Positions 1 to 6,204 of a DNA stretch of 6,883 bases are shown in pieces; the first letter of the stretch is position 1, and each line of letters starts with the position of its first letter. The notes beneath the pieces are model-generated. The model had not been told where the DNA came from and searched no databases. It worked only from the letters and a program-made list of their open reading frames with translations. Source of the DNA: Pseudomonadota bacterium (GTDB lineage Bacteria; Pseudomonadota; Alphaproteobacteria; Rhizobiales; Hyphomicrobiaceae); contig JAEZBU010000330.1 of assembly GCA_023426855.1 (NCBI GenBank), positions 1-6,883 on the forward strand. The letters run 5' to 3'. The translations under genes were made by a program, and so were the position numbers.

Positions 1-779
1 CGCAACACTCCAGCGATGCCTTCCTCGCTGTCACCGGCCAACGCCTTGTACTGGGCGGGCGGAATGCCGAGGCCGAACAGCGATGCCGGACGCGCCATCA
101 GCCAGCGCACCGAGCGTGCGTTGAACAGTGGCAGCAGGTCGCGCTCGAAAATCGCGCGCTGTTCCTCAAGCGTTTGCGCCTTCATCATATGCGCTGGGTT
201 CTTGCCGTGCAGGCGGCACAGCAAATGTCCCGTGGCGATGAAGCGGCCGAGCAGCCCGGTCTTGTAGATGTTGCGCGCGAAGCCTTCGATACGGCGGCGA
301 CCACGCCAGTCGCGGCCCTGCCAGTAGGCCCGCGACTCCGCATCCAGATACGGCGCAATCTGACGGTCGAAAGTCGTCACGTTCGCGGTGCAATCGGTCA
401 CTGCGAAGAAGCGATGAAACGCCGAATGCGTGTCGAGATGGCGCGCCGCCGTCAGCTTCAGCTTGTTGAGTGCGATGTGGGCGGTGTTCAGATCGACGGC
501 GGTGATGTGCGCTGGCGATGCCGTCAGGTAGCTCATGACGTTACAGCCGCCGGACGCAATCGCGATCATCCGTGTTTCCGGTGTAATCGCGAGCGCTTCC
601 ATGTCGATGACGGGATCTTCCCAGATCTGCGGGTAGACCAGGCCAGAGAAGGCCAGCGTGAACGCGCGTTCGCTGAGCCCCTCGCGTGTCAGCATACGGT
701 TGCGATTAACGGCGGCGCCAACGAGCGTGCCGCTGCTCCGCTTCACGGCTTGGGAAAATTCGGCCAATGCCTTCTCCAT
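1..779 (-). CDS. btaA: BtaA, S-adenosylmethionine:diacylglycerol 3-amino-3-carboxypropyltransferase (DUF3419), 3' end beyond window
   Basis: BtaA moves the 3-amino-3-carboxypropyl group of S-adenosylmethionine onto diacylglycerol, giving diacylglycerylhomoserine. BtaB then N-methylates this to the betaine lipid DGTS. The reading frame is open from the ATG at 779 to the window edge, giving 259 residues of a family usually about 400 long, so the C-terminal third is missing. Recognisable family stretches are LVYPQIWEDPVID (47-59), the SAM-loop-like IASGGCNVMSYL (74-85), AVDLNTAHIALNKLKL (94-109) and the aromatic/basic AYWQGRDWRGRRRIEGF (151-167). The start lies 20 bases after the stop of the upstream phosphoesterase. 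The only Shine-Dalgarno-like run (AGGG) overlaps that stop and is rather far from the ATG, so translation may be coupled. Expression should follow the Pho box ahead of the upstream gene. A btaB methyltransferase is expected further downstream, outside the window. Family assignment is confident; the function is inferred from characterised homologues. Confidence 0.92.
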   Translation of the reverse strand, partial: MEKALAEFSQAVKRSSGTLVGAAVNRNRMLTREGLSERAFTLAFSGLVYPQIWEDPVIDMEALAITPETRMIAIASGGCNVMSYLTASPAHITAVDLNTAHIALNKLKLTAARHLDTHSAFHRFFAVTDCTANVTTFDRQIAPYLDAESRAYWQGRDWRGRRRIEGFARNIYKTGLLGRFIATGHLLCRLHGKNPAHMMKAQTLEEQRAIFERDLLPLFNARSVRWLMARPASLFGLGIPPAQYKALAGDSEEGIAGVL

Positions 780-799
780 AAGTGATGTCGACGCTGCCC

Positions 800-1624
800 T
801 CAGGCAGCGACGCGAACGGGTTTCGGCCGGGCAGTCACGGCATGTGTTGCTGCCGGCTCCATGTCGCGCCAGCGCAGTACGCGCAGGGTTCCGTTGTGGT
901 CTTCGGCTATGGCGGTGCAGCTCTCCACCCAGTCGCCGCAGTTGAGGTAACGGACGTCATCGATGATGCGATCGGCGGCGTGGTGAATGTGGCCGCAGAC
1001 GATGCCGTCAACGCCGCGTCGGCGTGCTTCGGCAGCCAGCGCGTGCTCAAACTCGCCGATGAAGTTAACCGCGGATTTCACGCGATACTTGAGATAGGCC
1101 GATAGCGACCAGTAGCCGAAGCCCAGATGCTTGCGCACCCAGTTCAGCGGGTGGTTCATGGCCAGGGCCAGCTCATAGGAGCGGTCACCGACGAAGGCCA
1201 GCCATTTGGCGTAGCGCACCACGACGTCGAATTCGTCGCCATGCATGATCAGCAGGCGGCGGCCGTCGGCGGTCTCGTGAATGGCGTTGCGTTCGATGCG
1301 GATGCCGCCGAATTGCGTGCCGCAGAACTCGCGCAGGCCTTCGTCGTGGTTGCCGGGGATGAAGACGATCCGCGTGCCCTTGCGCACTTTGCGCAGCAGC
1401 TTCTGCAGCACGTCATTATGCGATTGCAGCCAGACCGGGCCGCGCTTGACCCGCCAAAGATCCACGATATCGCCGACCAGAAATATCGTATCCGCGTCAT
1501 GTGTTTTGAGAAATTCGAGGAAGGCATCGGCCTGCGATGCGCGTGTTCCCAAGTGAAGATCCGACACGAATAACGTGCGATAATGCCGGCCTTCTTGCTC
1601 TATTCCGGTCCCGCCAGCTAACAC
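800..1624 (-). CDS. plcP: Calcineurin-like metallophosphoesterase, probable phospholipase C PlcP (often named LpxH-like UDP-2,3-diacylglucosamine diphosphatase)
   Basis: The 274-residue protein has the full binuclear-metal motif set: SDLHLG (D22, H24), VGDIVDLW (D52), GNHDEG (N92, H93), MHGDEFD (H128) and CGHIHH (H212, H214). It has no signal peptide, so it should work in the cytoplasm or at the inner membrane face. Automatic annotation would call it LpxH. Classical LpxH carries GNRD where this protein has GNHD, and most alphaproteobacteria use LpxI for that lipid A step. Sinorhizobium PlcP, which is in this same family, splits phosphatidylcholine and phosphatidylethanolamine into diacylglycerol and a phosphoheadgroup during phosphate starvation. 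The Pho box upstream and btaA immediately downstream fit PlcP much better than lipid A synthesis. The start is GTG, with GAGG (1631-1634) six bases upstream. Substrate is inferred from context; a role in lipid A or another phosphoester cannot be excluded. Confidence 0.83.
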   Translation of the reverse strand: MLAGGTGIEQEGRHYRTLFVSDLHLGTRASQADAFLEFLKTHDADTIFLVGDIVDLWRVKRGPVWLQSHNDVLQKLLRKVRKGTRIVFIPGNHDEGLREFCGTQFGGIRIERNAIHETADGRRLLIMHGDEFDVVVRYAKWLAFVGDRSYELALAMNHPLNWVRKHLGFGYWSLSAYLKYRVKSAVNFIGEFEHALAAEARRRGVDGIVCGHIHHAADRIIDDVRYLNCGDWVESCTAIAEDHNGTLRVLRWRDMEPAATHAVTARPKPVRVAA

Positions 1625-1671
1625 GTGGCACCTCGCTCTGACCTTGTTGGCGGGGACAGAACCGGACTCGC

Positions 1672-1689
1672 GTTACAGGCATGTGACAG
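1672..1689 (-). promoter_or_regulatory. Pho box (PhoB-binding site) upstream of plcP-btaA
   Basis: On the minus strand the sequence is CTGTCAC-ATGC-CTGTAAC. This is two 7-base half-sites in direct orientation with a 4-base spacer, the 11-bp periodicity of PhoB sites. The first half differs from CTGTCAT by one base and the second by two, both at positions where PhoB sites commonly vary. It ends 47 bases before the plcP start, where a -35-replacing activator site would sit. No convincing -10 hexamer was seen after it. PhoB~P activation of plcP-btaA under phosphate limitation is inferred. Confidence 0.82.
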
Positions 1690-1764
1690 TGTCGAAATCG
1701 GCGGCGGATAGCTTAACGCACCCCGTTTTCAGCAGGGTAGGGCCGGCTTCAACCGCCGGATATT

Positions 1765-2076
1765 TCATGACCGGAAGCTGACGGTCTTACCAAGCGCGTT
1801 GTCTGCCTCATCGATGGTCAGCAACGGCGTGGTCGTCGTGTGAGAAATGCCGGACGAGGACGCAGCCAGCGAGAATGCGGCGGCGCTCGAATTGTCCGGA
1901 AGCTCGACAATGGCAATCACATCCTCGTCGCCGAATGTGTAGTACATGGCCTCGAGCTTGCCGCCCAAACCCTCGACCGCCGTGTGGACCGCGGTCTTGC
2001 GCCCGGACGCCTTATCCTTGCGCAGCAGCTTCAATCCTTCGGACGTATAGGACGCCTTGAACAGGAACTTTGGCAT
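1765..2076 (-). CDS. GYD domain-containing protein
   Basis: This is a 103-residue protein that is a single GYD domain from end to end. It begins MPKFLFKASYTSEGLK, continues with AVEGLGGKLEAMYYTFGDED (residues about 37-56), then AIVELPDN, and ends near TTTPLLTIDEADNALGKTVSFR. The domain is small, alpha/beta and common in soil proteobacteria; its biochemical role is not established. There is no signal peptide or membrane segment. The start at 2076 is chosen because GGAGG lies seven bases upstream and homology begins there. The frame stays open 30 codons further up, but that stretch reads as arginine/proline-rich noise. It lies 103 bases after the crotonase gene on the same strand, so co-transcription is possible. 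Unlike the next gene downstream, no Pho box precedes it. Family call is firm; function is unknown. Confidence 0.88.
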   Translation of the reverse strand: MPKFLFKASYTSEGLKLLRKDKASGRKTAVHTAVEGLGGKLEAMYYTFGDEDVIAIVELPDNSSAAAFSLAASSSGISHTTTTPLLTIDEADNALGKTVSFRS

Positions 2077-2078
2077 GA

Positions 2079-2088
2079 CCTCACCTCC
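2079..2088 (-). promoter_or_regulatory. Ribosome binding site fixing the GYD gene start
   Basis: The minus strand reads GGAGGTGAGG directly before TC-ATG. The GGAGG part (2084-2088) is seven bases from the ATG at 2076. This favours the 103-residue form over any start higher in the same open frame. Confidence 0.8.
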
Positions 2089-2094
2089 ACGGCT

Positions 2095-2123
2095 GGCCCG
2101 TGGCCTCAGCGGTCCGACGGGCC
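2095..2123 (-). other. Inverted repeat (possible mRNA hairpin) in the leader of the GYD gene
   Basis: Perfect 7-base arms GGCCCGT (2095-2101) and ACGGGCC (2117-2123) are separated by 15 bases, within the 103-base gap before the GYD gene and only seven bases above its Shine-Dalgarno sequence. No U-run follows, so it is not a standard intrinsic terminator. It could shield the upstream message from exonuclease or modulate translation, or be a chance pairing in GC-rich DNA. Confidence 0.35.
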
Positions 2124-2179
2124 GTTGCGTCCGGGAAATGCCCGAAATGATGTCGCGTTCCCCCAAGATGTGAGCCGGA

Positions 2180-2983
2180 TCAGGAGCCGGTGAACTTCGG
2201 CTTGCGCTTTTCCATGAAGGCGCGGCGGCCCTCGATGTAATCCGAGGATGCGAAGCAGGCGTCGACCATGCTGTCGATCTTGGCCAGATCGCGATCCTGC
2301 GGCGGTTTGCCGATTTCGAGCGCCACCTGCTTGATCGTCGCGATGGTCAGCGGCGCGTTGGCAGAAATCATACCGGTCCATTCCGCGACCTTGGCATCGA
2401 GCGCGGCGGCCGGCACCACTTGATTGAGCAGGCCCATCGCCTGTGCTTCCGCCGCCGTGATCTGCCGCGCCGTGTAGAACAGCTCCTGCGCGTTGGTGAT
2501 GCCGATGATACGCGCCAGCCGATCCACCCCGGTGAAGCCATAGCCGAGGCCGAGCTTGGCGGCCGGGATGCCGAACTTCGCATCGTCGGTGGCGATCCTG
2601 AGATCGCAGCAGGCGGCGAGGTTCATGCCGCCACCGACGCAATAGCCCTGGATTTTAGCAATGGTCGGCTTGGGGAAGTGATACAGGGCATCATAGGCCA
2701 GGGCGGAATTGGCGTTGTAGTGCTTGGCTGCATCCAGGCTGGCGCGCTCGTTCTCAAACTTCGAAATATCGGCGCCGGAGACGAATGCCTTGCCGCCCGC
2801 GCCGCTGATGACCAGCACGCGCACGTTCGCATCGGCGGCGTAGTCCTTCAGCAGGGATTGCAGCCGCTGCCACATGGCGAGTGACACTGCGTTGTGGCGT
2901 GCCGGATTGTTGAACACGATATGGCCGACGGCGCCGTCCGTATGCGCCAGCAGTTTGTCCTCGGCCGTCTCACTATGAGTCAT
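2180..2983 (-). CDS. Enoyl-CoA hydratase/isomerase (crotonase) family protein lacking both hydratase glutamates
   Basis: This 267-residue protein is a full-length crotonase fold that should act on an acyl-CoA thioester in the cytoplasm. The oxyanion-hole regions are intact: GGKAFVSGADISKF (63-76) and GYCVGGGMNLAACCD (113-127). Where rat mitochondrial hydratase has catalytic Glu144 (GGGCEL) this protein has Asn121 (GGGMNL). Where rat has Glu164 (FGQPEI) it has Ala141 (FGIPAA). Simple syn-hydration of enoyl-CoA by the known mechanism is therefore unlikely; isomerase, decarboxylase or hydrolase chemistry is possible. The ATG at 2983 is five bases past the stop of the CoA-transferase gene, with GGAG (2995-2998) inside that gene. 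A GTG at 2992, overlapping the stop, is a poorer alternative because GGAG would be too close. The two products are probably translated together and act on the same CoA ester. The substrate is unknown. Confidence 0.88.
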   Translation of the reverse strand: MTHSETAEDKLLAHTDGAVGHIVFNNPARHNAVSLAMWQRLQSLLKDYAADANVRVLVISGAGGKAFVSGADISKFENERASLDAAKHYNANSALAYDALYHFPKPTIAKIQGYCVGGGMNLAACCDLRIATDDAKFGIPAAKLGLGYGFTGVDRLARIIGITNAQELFYTARQITAAEAQAMGLLNQVVPAAALDAKVAEWTGMISANAPLTIATIKQVALEIGKPPQDRDLAKIDSMVDACFASSDYIEGRRAFMEKRKPKFTGS

Positions 2984-2988
2984 GGTCG

Positions 2989-4197
2989 TCACGTCTCCGG
3001 TTGCGTCGCGCGTATCACGCCGGCTTTTCGGAATTCGGCGATCTCTTCGTCGCTGTAGCCGGCTTCGATTAGCACCTCGTGCGTGTGCTGATCGAGCGTT
3101 GGCGGCGGGCGGCGAATGCTGGCGCGCGAATGGCTCATGTGGATCGGTTGCGCAACCGCCTGCGTCGGCCCGCGTTCCTGGCTGATCATATCGGCGGCCA
3201 TGCCGAGATGCTGCACCTGGGGATTTGCGAATACCTGATCGATCGTATTGATCTCGCCGCACGGGATGCCCGCCGCATTCAACCGCGCGATCCAGTTGGC
3301 GCTGGTATCGGTGCGCGTGTGCGTGGCCAACAGTTCGTTCAAGGTGCTGCGGTTGTCGGAACGCGCCTTCGGCGTTTCGAATTCGGCGCTTTCCAACGCA
3401 CTGTCCTGTAGAAGATCCTTCAGGCGTTTCCACATCACCTGGCCTGCGCAGGCGACATTGATGTGGCCGTTGGACGTTTCGAAAACCCCGGTTGGGATGC
3501 TGGTCGGATGATCGTTGCCGGCCTGCTGCGGCACCTCGTGATCCATCAGCCAGCGCGCGGCCTGGAAGTCGAGCATGAACACCTGCGCCTGCAGCAGCGA
3601 GCTCTGCACCCACTGGCCCTTGCCGGTGCGTTCGCGTTTCAGCAGTGCCAGCAGAATGCCCTGTGCACAGAACAATCCGGCGGCGAGATCGGCGATCGGA
3701 ATGCCGACCCGCATCGGCCCATGCCCGGGCGCTCCGGTAATCGACATCAGTCCGCCCATACCTTGTGCGATCTGATCGAAACCCGGACGATCGCGCAGCG
3801 GGCCGTCCTGCCCGAAACCTGAAATGGAGCCATAAATGATGCGCGGATTGATTGCGCTGATCGCGGCATAATCGATGCCGAGGCGCGTTTTCACGTCGGG
3901 ACGATAGTTCTCGACGATCACGTCCGCCTTGGCCGCCAGCCGCAGAAAGGCGTCACGCCCCTGCGGATGCTTCAGGTTCAGTGTCATCGCCCGTTTATTG
4001 CGATGCAGGTTCTGGAAATCTGCTCCCGTGCGTGGTCCACCCATCGCGCCCTTGGGATCGGCATCGGGTTCTTCGATTTTGATGACGTTGGCGCCCCAGT
4101 CCGCGAGCTGGCGCACGCAGGTCGGTCCGGCGCGCACCCGCGTCAGGTCCAGCACGGTGATATGCGAGAGAACGTCGCTGGCAGGCTCGAACGGCAT
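2989..4197 (-). CDS. Family III CoA-transferase (CaiB/BaiF type)
   Basis: This class of enzyme moves coenzyme A from one acyl-CoA to a carboxylic acid through a mixed-anhydride and enzyme-thioester route, as in formyl-CoA:oxalate CoA-transferase and CaiB. The 402-residue length is normal. The N-terminal part has VLDLTRVRAGPTCVRQLADWGANVIKIE (15-42, quoted here only as a position guide), then FQNLHRNKRAMTLNLK (61-76) and ADVIVENYRPDVKTRLGIDY (91-110). The catalytic aspartate is Asp170 in VGIPIADLAAG, matching Asp169 of formyl-CoA transferase. The start at 4197 is set by GGAG (4205-4208) seven bases upstream and by homology beginning at once. The frame stays open far upstream, but that stretch is antisense to the divergent membrane-protein gene. 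The following crotonase gene is spaced 5 bases away, implying a shared acid-activation and modification pathway. Donor and acceptor cannot be deduced. Confidence 0.92.
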   Translation of the reverse strand: MPFEPASDVLSHITVLDLTRVRAGPTCVRQLADWGANVIKIEEPDADPKGAMGGPRTGADFQNLHRNKRAMTLNLKHPQGRDAFLRLAAKADVIVENYRPDVKTRLGIDYAAISAINPRIIYGSISGFGQDGPLRDRPGFDQIAQGMGGLMSITGAPGHGPMRVGIPIADLAAGLFCAQGILLALLKRERTGKGQWVQSSLLQAQVFMLDFQAARWLMDHEVPQQAGNDHPTSIPTGVFETSNGHINVACAGQVMWKRLKDLLQDSALESAEFETPKARSDNRSTLNELLATHTRTDTSANWIARLNAAGIPCGEINTIDQVFANPQVQHLGMAADMISQERGPTQAVAQPIHMSHSRASIRRPPPTLDQHTHEVLIEAGYSDEEIAEFRKAGVIRATQPET

Positions 4198-4257
4198 TCG
4201 CGGGCTCCATCGGGATGTCGTGCAAAGGAACGCAGGCGCGATGGTTACGCCGCCAAG

Positions 4258-4286
4258 TGCTGGCACCGCAAAGACACGCCTGTCAA
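4258..4286 (-). promoter_or_regulatory. Candidate promoter for the CoA-transferase operon (weak)
   Basis: A consensus -35 hexamer TTGACA lies at 4281-4286 on the minus strand, 83 bases before the CoA-transferase ATG. The hexamer 17 bases downstream is CCAGCA (4258-4263), a poor -10. The position in a divergent gap is right for a promoter, but only half the signal is present. Confidence 0.25.
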
Positions 4287-4341
4287 CTCGTTGTGTTTTG
4301 AAACCGCCGTGGCCGGGCTTGGTTGCGCGACAAAGCCAGCA

Positions 4342-4360
4342 TTTCGCGCTATGCGCTAAA
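4342..4360. repeat. 19-bp dyad in the divergent intergenic region, possible operator
   Basis: The sequence is TTT-C-GCGC-TAT-GCGC-T-AAA. Seven of eight arm positions are palindromic around a 3-base centre. It sits in the 189-base gap between the divergent CoA-transferase and membrane-protein genes, ending 26 bases before the latter's ATG. Placement and symmetry suit a dimeric repressor site, but no regulator gene is in the window and part of the symmetry comes from GCGC, which is common in GC-rich DNA. Confidence 0.35.
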
Positions 4361-4373
4361 TCGTCAGGCGTAT

Positions 4374-4380
4374 GAGGGGG
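4374..4380 (+). promoter_or_regulatory. Ribosome binding site fixing the membrane-protein start
   Basis: GAGGGGG lies six bases before the ATG at 4387. It overlaps a possible in-frame ATG at 4372, whose own upstream AGG is too close. The 4387 start is therefore preferred, giving MAEGKPTYVS as the N-terminus. Confidence 0.7.
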
Positions 4381-4386
4381 TGTGTG

Positions 4387-6204
4387 ATGGCCGAAGGAAA
4401 GCCGACTTACGTTTCCGCGTGGGGCCGTGTGGTCGACTACCTGCTGGGCCGCAATACGCTGATCGGTATCGCCTCGTTCATGCTGCTGGCGATTTCCGGC
4501 TATTCCACCTGGCACGGCATGCGCGATTTCATCATCGGCGTATCGTCGGAAGCTGGACCCGGGCAAAGCCTTCCCGGTGGCATGACGATTTCCAGCGACG
4601 CCCTGGTGATCGCTGTCGTTGTCGCACTGACATTCCTGATGTGGCTGATGCTGCGCGAAACGTTCGGCGCCGGGCGCCAGTTGCGCGAGCGCATCGTCAC
4701 GTTTCCGCTCTATGTTTTCCTGGCGATCTGGTCGATCGGCTTTGGTTACGGGTTCTGGTGGAGCCTGATTTCGGGCGAGGAGGCGACACGCACGGGTCTC
4801 TCCGGATTGCAGGAGGATGCCCGCGACGCCAGTGGCGTGATCGCGGCGCGGCTCGACGCCGTGCGCGCACAACTCGATAGCGTCATGACTTGGTCGGAAA
4901 GCCAGATGACGCGCGAGGAAACCAGCGGCGGCAGTTGCGGCACGTCATCAGGTGCTGGCCGCGGACCGCTCTACAATGCACGCCGTAGCGTGCGTGATTC
5001 CATCGAGACGCTGCGCGATGGCATGACCCGCTCGTGGCTGACGCCGGTGCAGGAGGATGTCGAGCTGCTGCGGCGTAGCGCGGCCTCGTTTGCCGGCGTG
5101 ACGGTGGAAGAACGTCAGCGCGCATTCGAGGAGAAAGCGTCGGAAATTCGTGGGCGGGCGCGTAGCATCGCGGCGCGCAGCAACCAACTCGGCCGTTCGA
5201 CGGCGGCTGAAATGCGCGCCATCGCCAATGCGGTCGCCATCTCGCCGGGTGTGGCGGGCTTCTCGTGCTATGATCCGACGCTGGCGGAGCGGCTGCGTCA
5301 GGCGGCCAACCAGGCCGAGCAGCCGGCCGAGCTGAAACTGCGCGAAGCGGTGTTCAACGAAGGCCCGGCGGGCGTTGCCAACGCGGTCAAGAACCTGTGG
5401 CGCAACATCGGCACCTATGGCGGCAGTCTCGTTCTCTATGTCGTGTCCGGCGGACAGGAGGCAAACGCGCGCACGGATGGTGGCGAACCGATTACCGGCC
5501 GCGATCTCATCGCGCTGCTGGCCAGCATCGGCATCGATATCGGATTGCTGGCGCTGGCCATACTCAATCCGCCGCGGCAGCCACCGTCGATCCGGCCGTC
5601 GGGCTCGCTGATCCGGCAGATCAACGACGCCATCGACATGGCGGTGGCGCGGGCGCCGAAAGCCGATCGCGAATGGGTGCGGCGGCACTTCATTCATCAC
5701 AACCGCGCGGCCTATCTGGTGATGCCGAACCTCTACAGTTGCGATCCGGACAACGAGGATGAAGCCGCGAAGGGGCTGGCGATGAACCAGCTCGCGGGTG
5801 TGCTCAGCGATCTCGATCTGGTGCGCTGGCCGAAACGCGAGCGTAGCTGGCTGCTGCAGAAGAGCGAACTGCAGAAGCTCAAGCTGGAGGAAAGCGAAGG
5901 CAGCGACACCGACCTGACCGAAGTGCGCCAGCGCTGGCTCAAGAAGGTCGGCAAGTCACGCGGCGAGGTCGATGCCGACAACGATGATCTGATCGCCAAG
6001 GCTGCGCCGTTGCGCAATCACGGCCTGTTCTCGAAAGCCGAGCGCGCGTTGCAGATCGCGGGCTGGAGCGAACGCGCGCGCGCGGATATCGAGATTTTCC
6101 GGCTGGTGGATAAGGACGGCCTGACGCCGCTGCTGATGGTACTGAACGCTACGCCGTCGAGCGCGACGGAGGAGGCGGGCACGTCGCCTGCGAAGGAGGC
6201 GTAG
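4387..6204 (+). CDS. Four-segment inner-membrane protein with large coiled-coil-like loop, family not recognised
   Basis: I do not recognise this 605-residue protein. Three hydrophobic segments lie near the N-terminus (about 23-41, 70-90 and 104-128). A long polar, Ala/Arg/Glu-rich helical stretch follows (about 130-335, coiled-coil-like at 136-175 and 198-290), then a fourth hydrophobic segment (373-394, containing Asp384) and a charged C-terminal domain (395-605). With the N-terminus inside, the 129-372 loop would be periplasmic and the tail cytoplasmic. The loop has just two cysteines, Cys184 (GGSCGTS) and Cys294 (GFSCYDP), which could form a disulfide, plus a glycine-rich GAGRGPLYNARR at 189-200. 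The tail contains a compact motif HGLFSKAERALQIAGW (545-560) and ends in a low-complexity Ala/Ser/Glu run. The general layout recalls DUF4407-type membrane proteins, a weak impression only. Its last 56 bases overlap the convergent papain-like hydrolase gene. Transporter, scaffold and envelope-stress roles are all open. Confidence 0.85.
   Translation: MAEGKPTYVSAWGRVVDYLLGRNTLIGIASFMLLAISGYSTWHGMRDFIIGVSSEAGPGQSLPGGMTISSDALVIAVVVALTFLMWLMLRETFGAGRQLRERIVTFPLYVFLAIWSIGFGYGFWWSLISGEEATRTGLSGLQEDARDASGVIAARLDAVRAQLDSVMTWSESQMTREETSGGSCGTSSGAGRGPLYNARRSVRDSIETLRDGMTRSWLTPVQEDVELLRRSAASFAGVTVEERQRAFEEKASEIRGRARSIAARSNQLGRSTAAEMRAIANAVAISPGVAGFSCYDPTLAERLRQAANQAEQPAELKLREAVFNEGPAGVANAVKNLWRNIGTYGGSLVLYVVSGGQEANARTDGGEPITGRDLIALLASIGIDIGLLALAILNPPRQPPSIRPSGSLIRQINDAIDMAVARAPKADREWVRRHFIHHNRAAYLVMPNLYSCDPDNEDEAAKGLAMNQLAGVLSDLDLVRWPKRERSWLLQKSELQKLKLEESEGSDTDLTEVRQRWLKKVGKSRGEVDADNDDLIAKAAPLRNHGLFSKAERALQIAGWSERARADIEIFRLVDKDGLTPLLMVLNATPSSATEEAGTSPAKEA

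Noticed and set aside
174..785. 203-residue plus-strand open frame
   Set aside because: It lies antisense to btaA, whose frame shows clear family motifs; composition is arginine-rich shadow sequence without domains.
1743..1759. Short inverted repeat CCGGC-N7-GCCGG just after the GYD stop as a terminator
   Set aside because: The stem is only five base pairs and no U-run follows on the minus strand; chance pairing is likely in this GC-rich sequence.
2180..3613. 477-residue minus-strand frame extending the crotonase upstream
   Set aside because: The extension beyond 2983 runs through the CoA-transferase gene in another frame and has no domain resemblance; the crotonase start at 2983 is supported by a ribosome site and family length.
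4280..4297. CTGTCAA-N4-TTGTGTT on the plus strand as a second Pho box
   Set aside because: The second half matches CTGTCAT at only about four of seven positions, and the first half is better explained as the complement of the TTGACA hexamer. Too weak to claim phosphate control of the membrane protein.
4198..4872. Open minus-strand frame continuing about 225 codons upstream of the CoA-transferase start
   Set aside because: It is antisense to the divergent membrane-protein gene, has no family resemblance, and homology plus a good ribosome site place the real start at 4197.
4948..5700. 250-residue minus-strand open frame
   Set aside because: It is antisense to the membrane-protein gene, His/Arg-rich and without recognisable motifs; typical GC-rich shadow.
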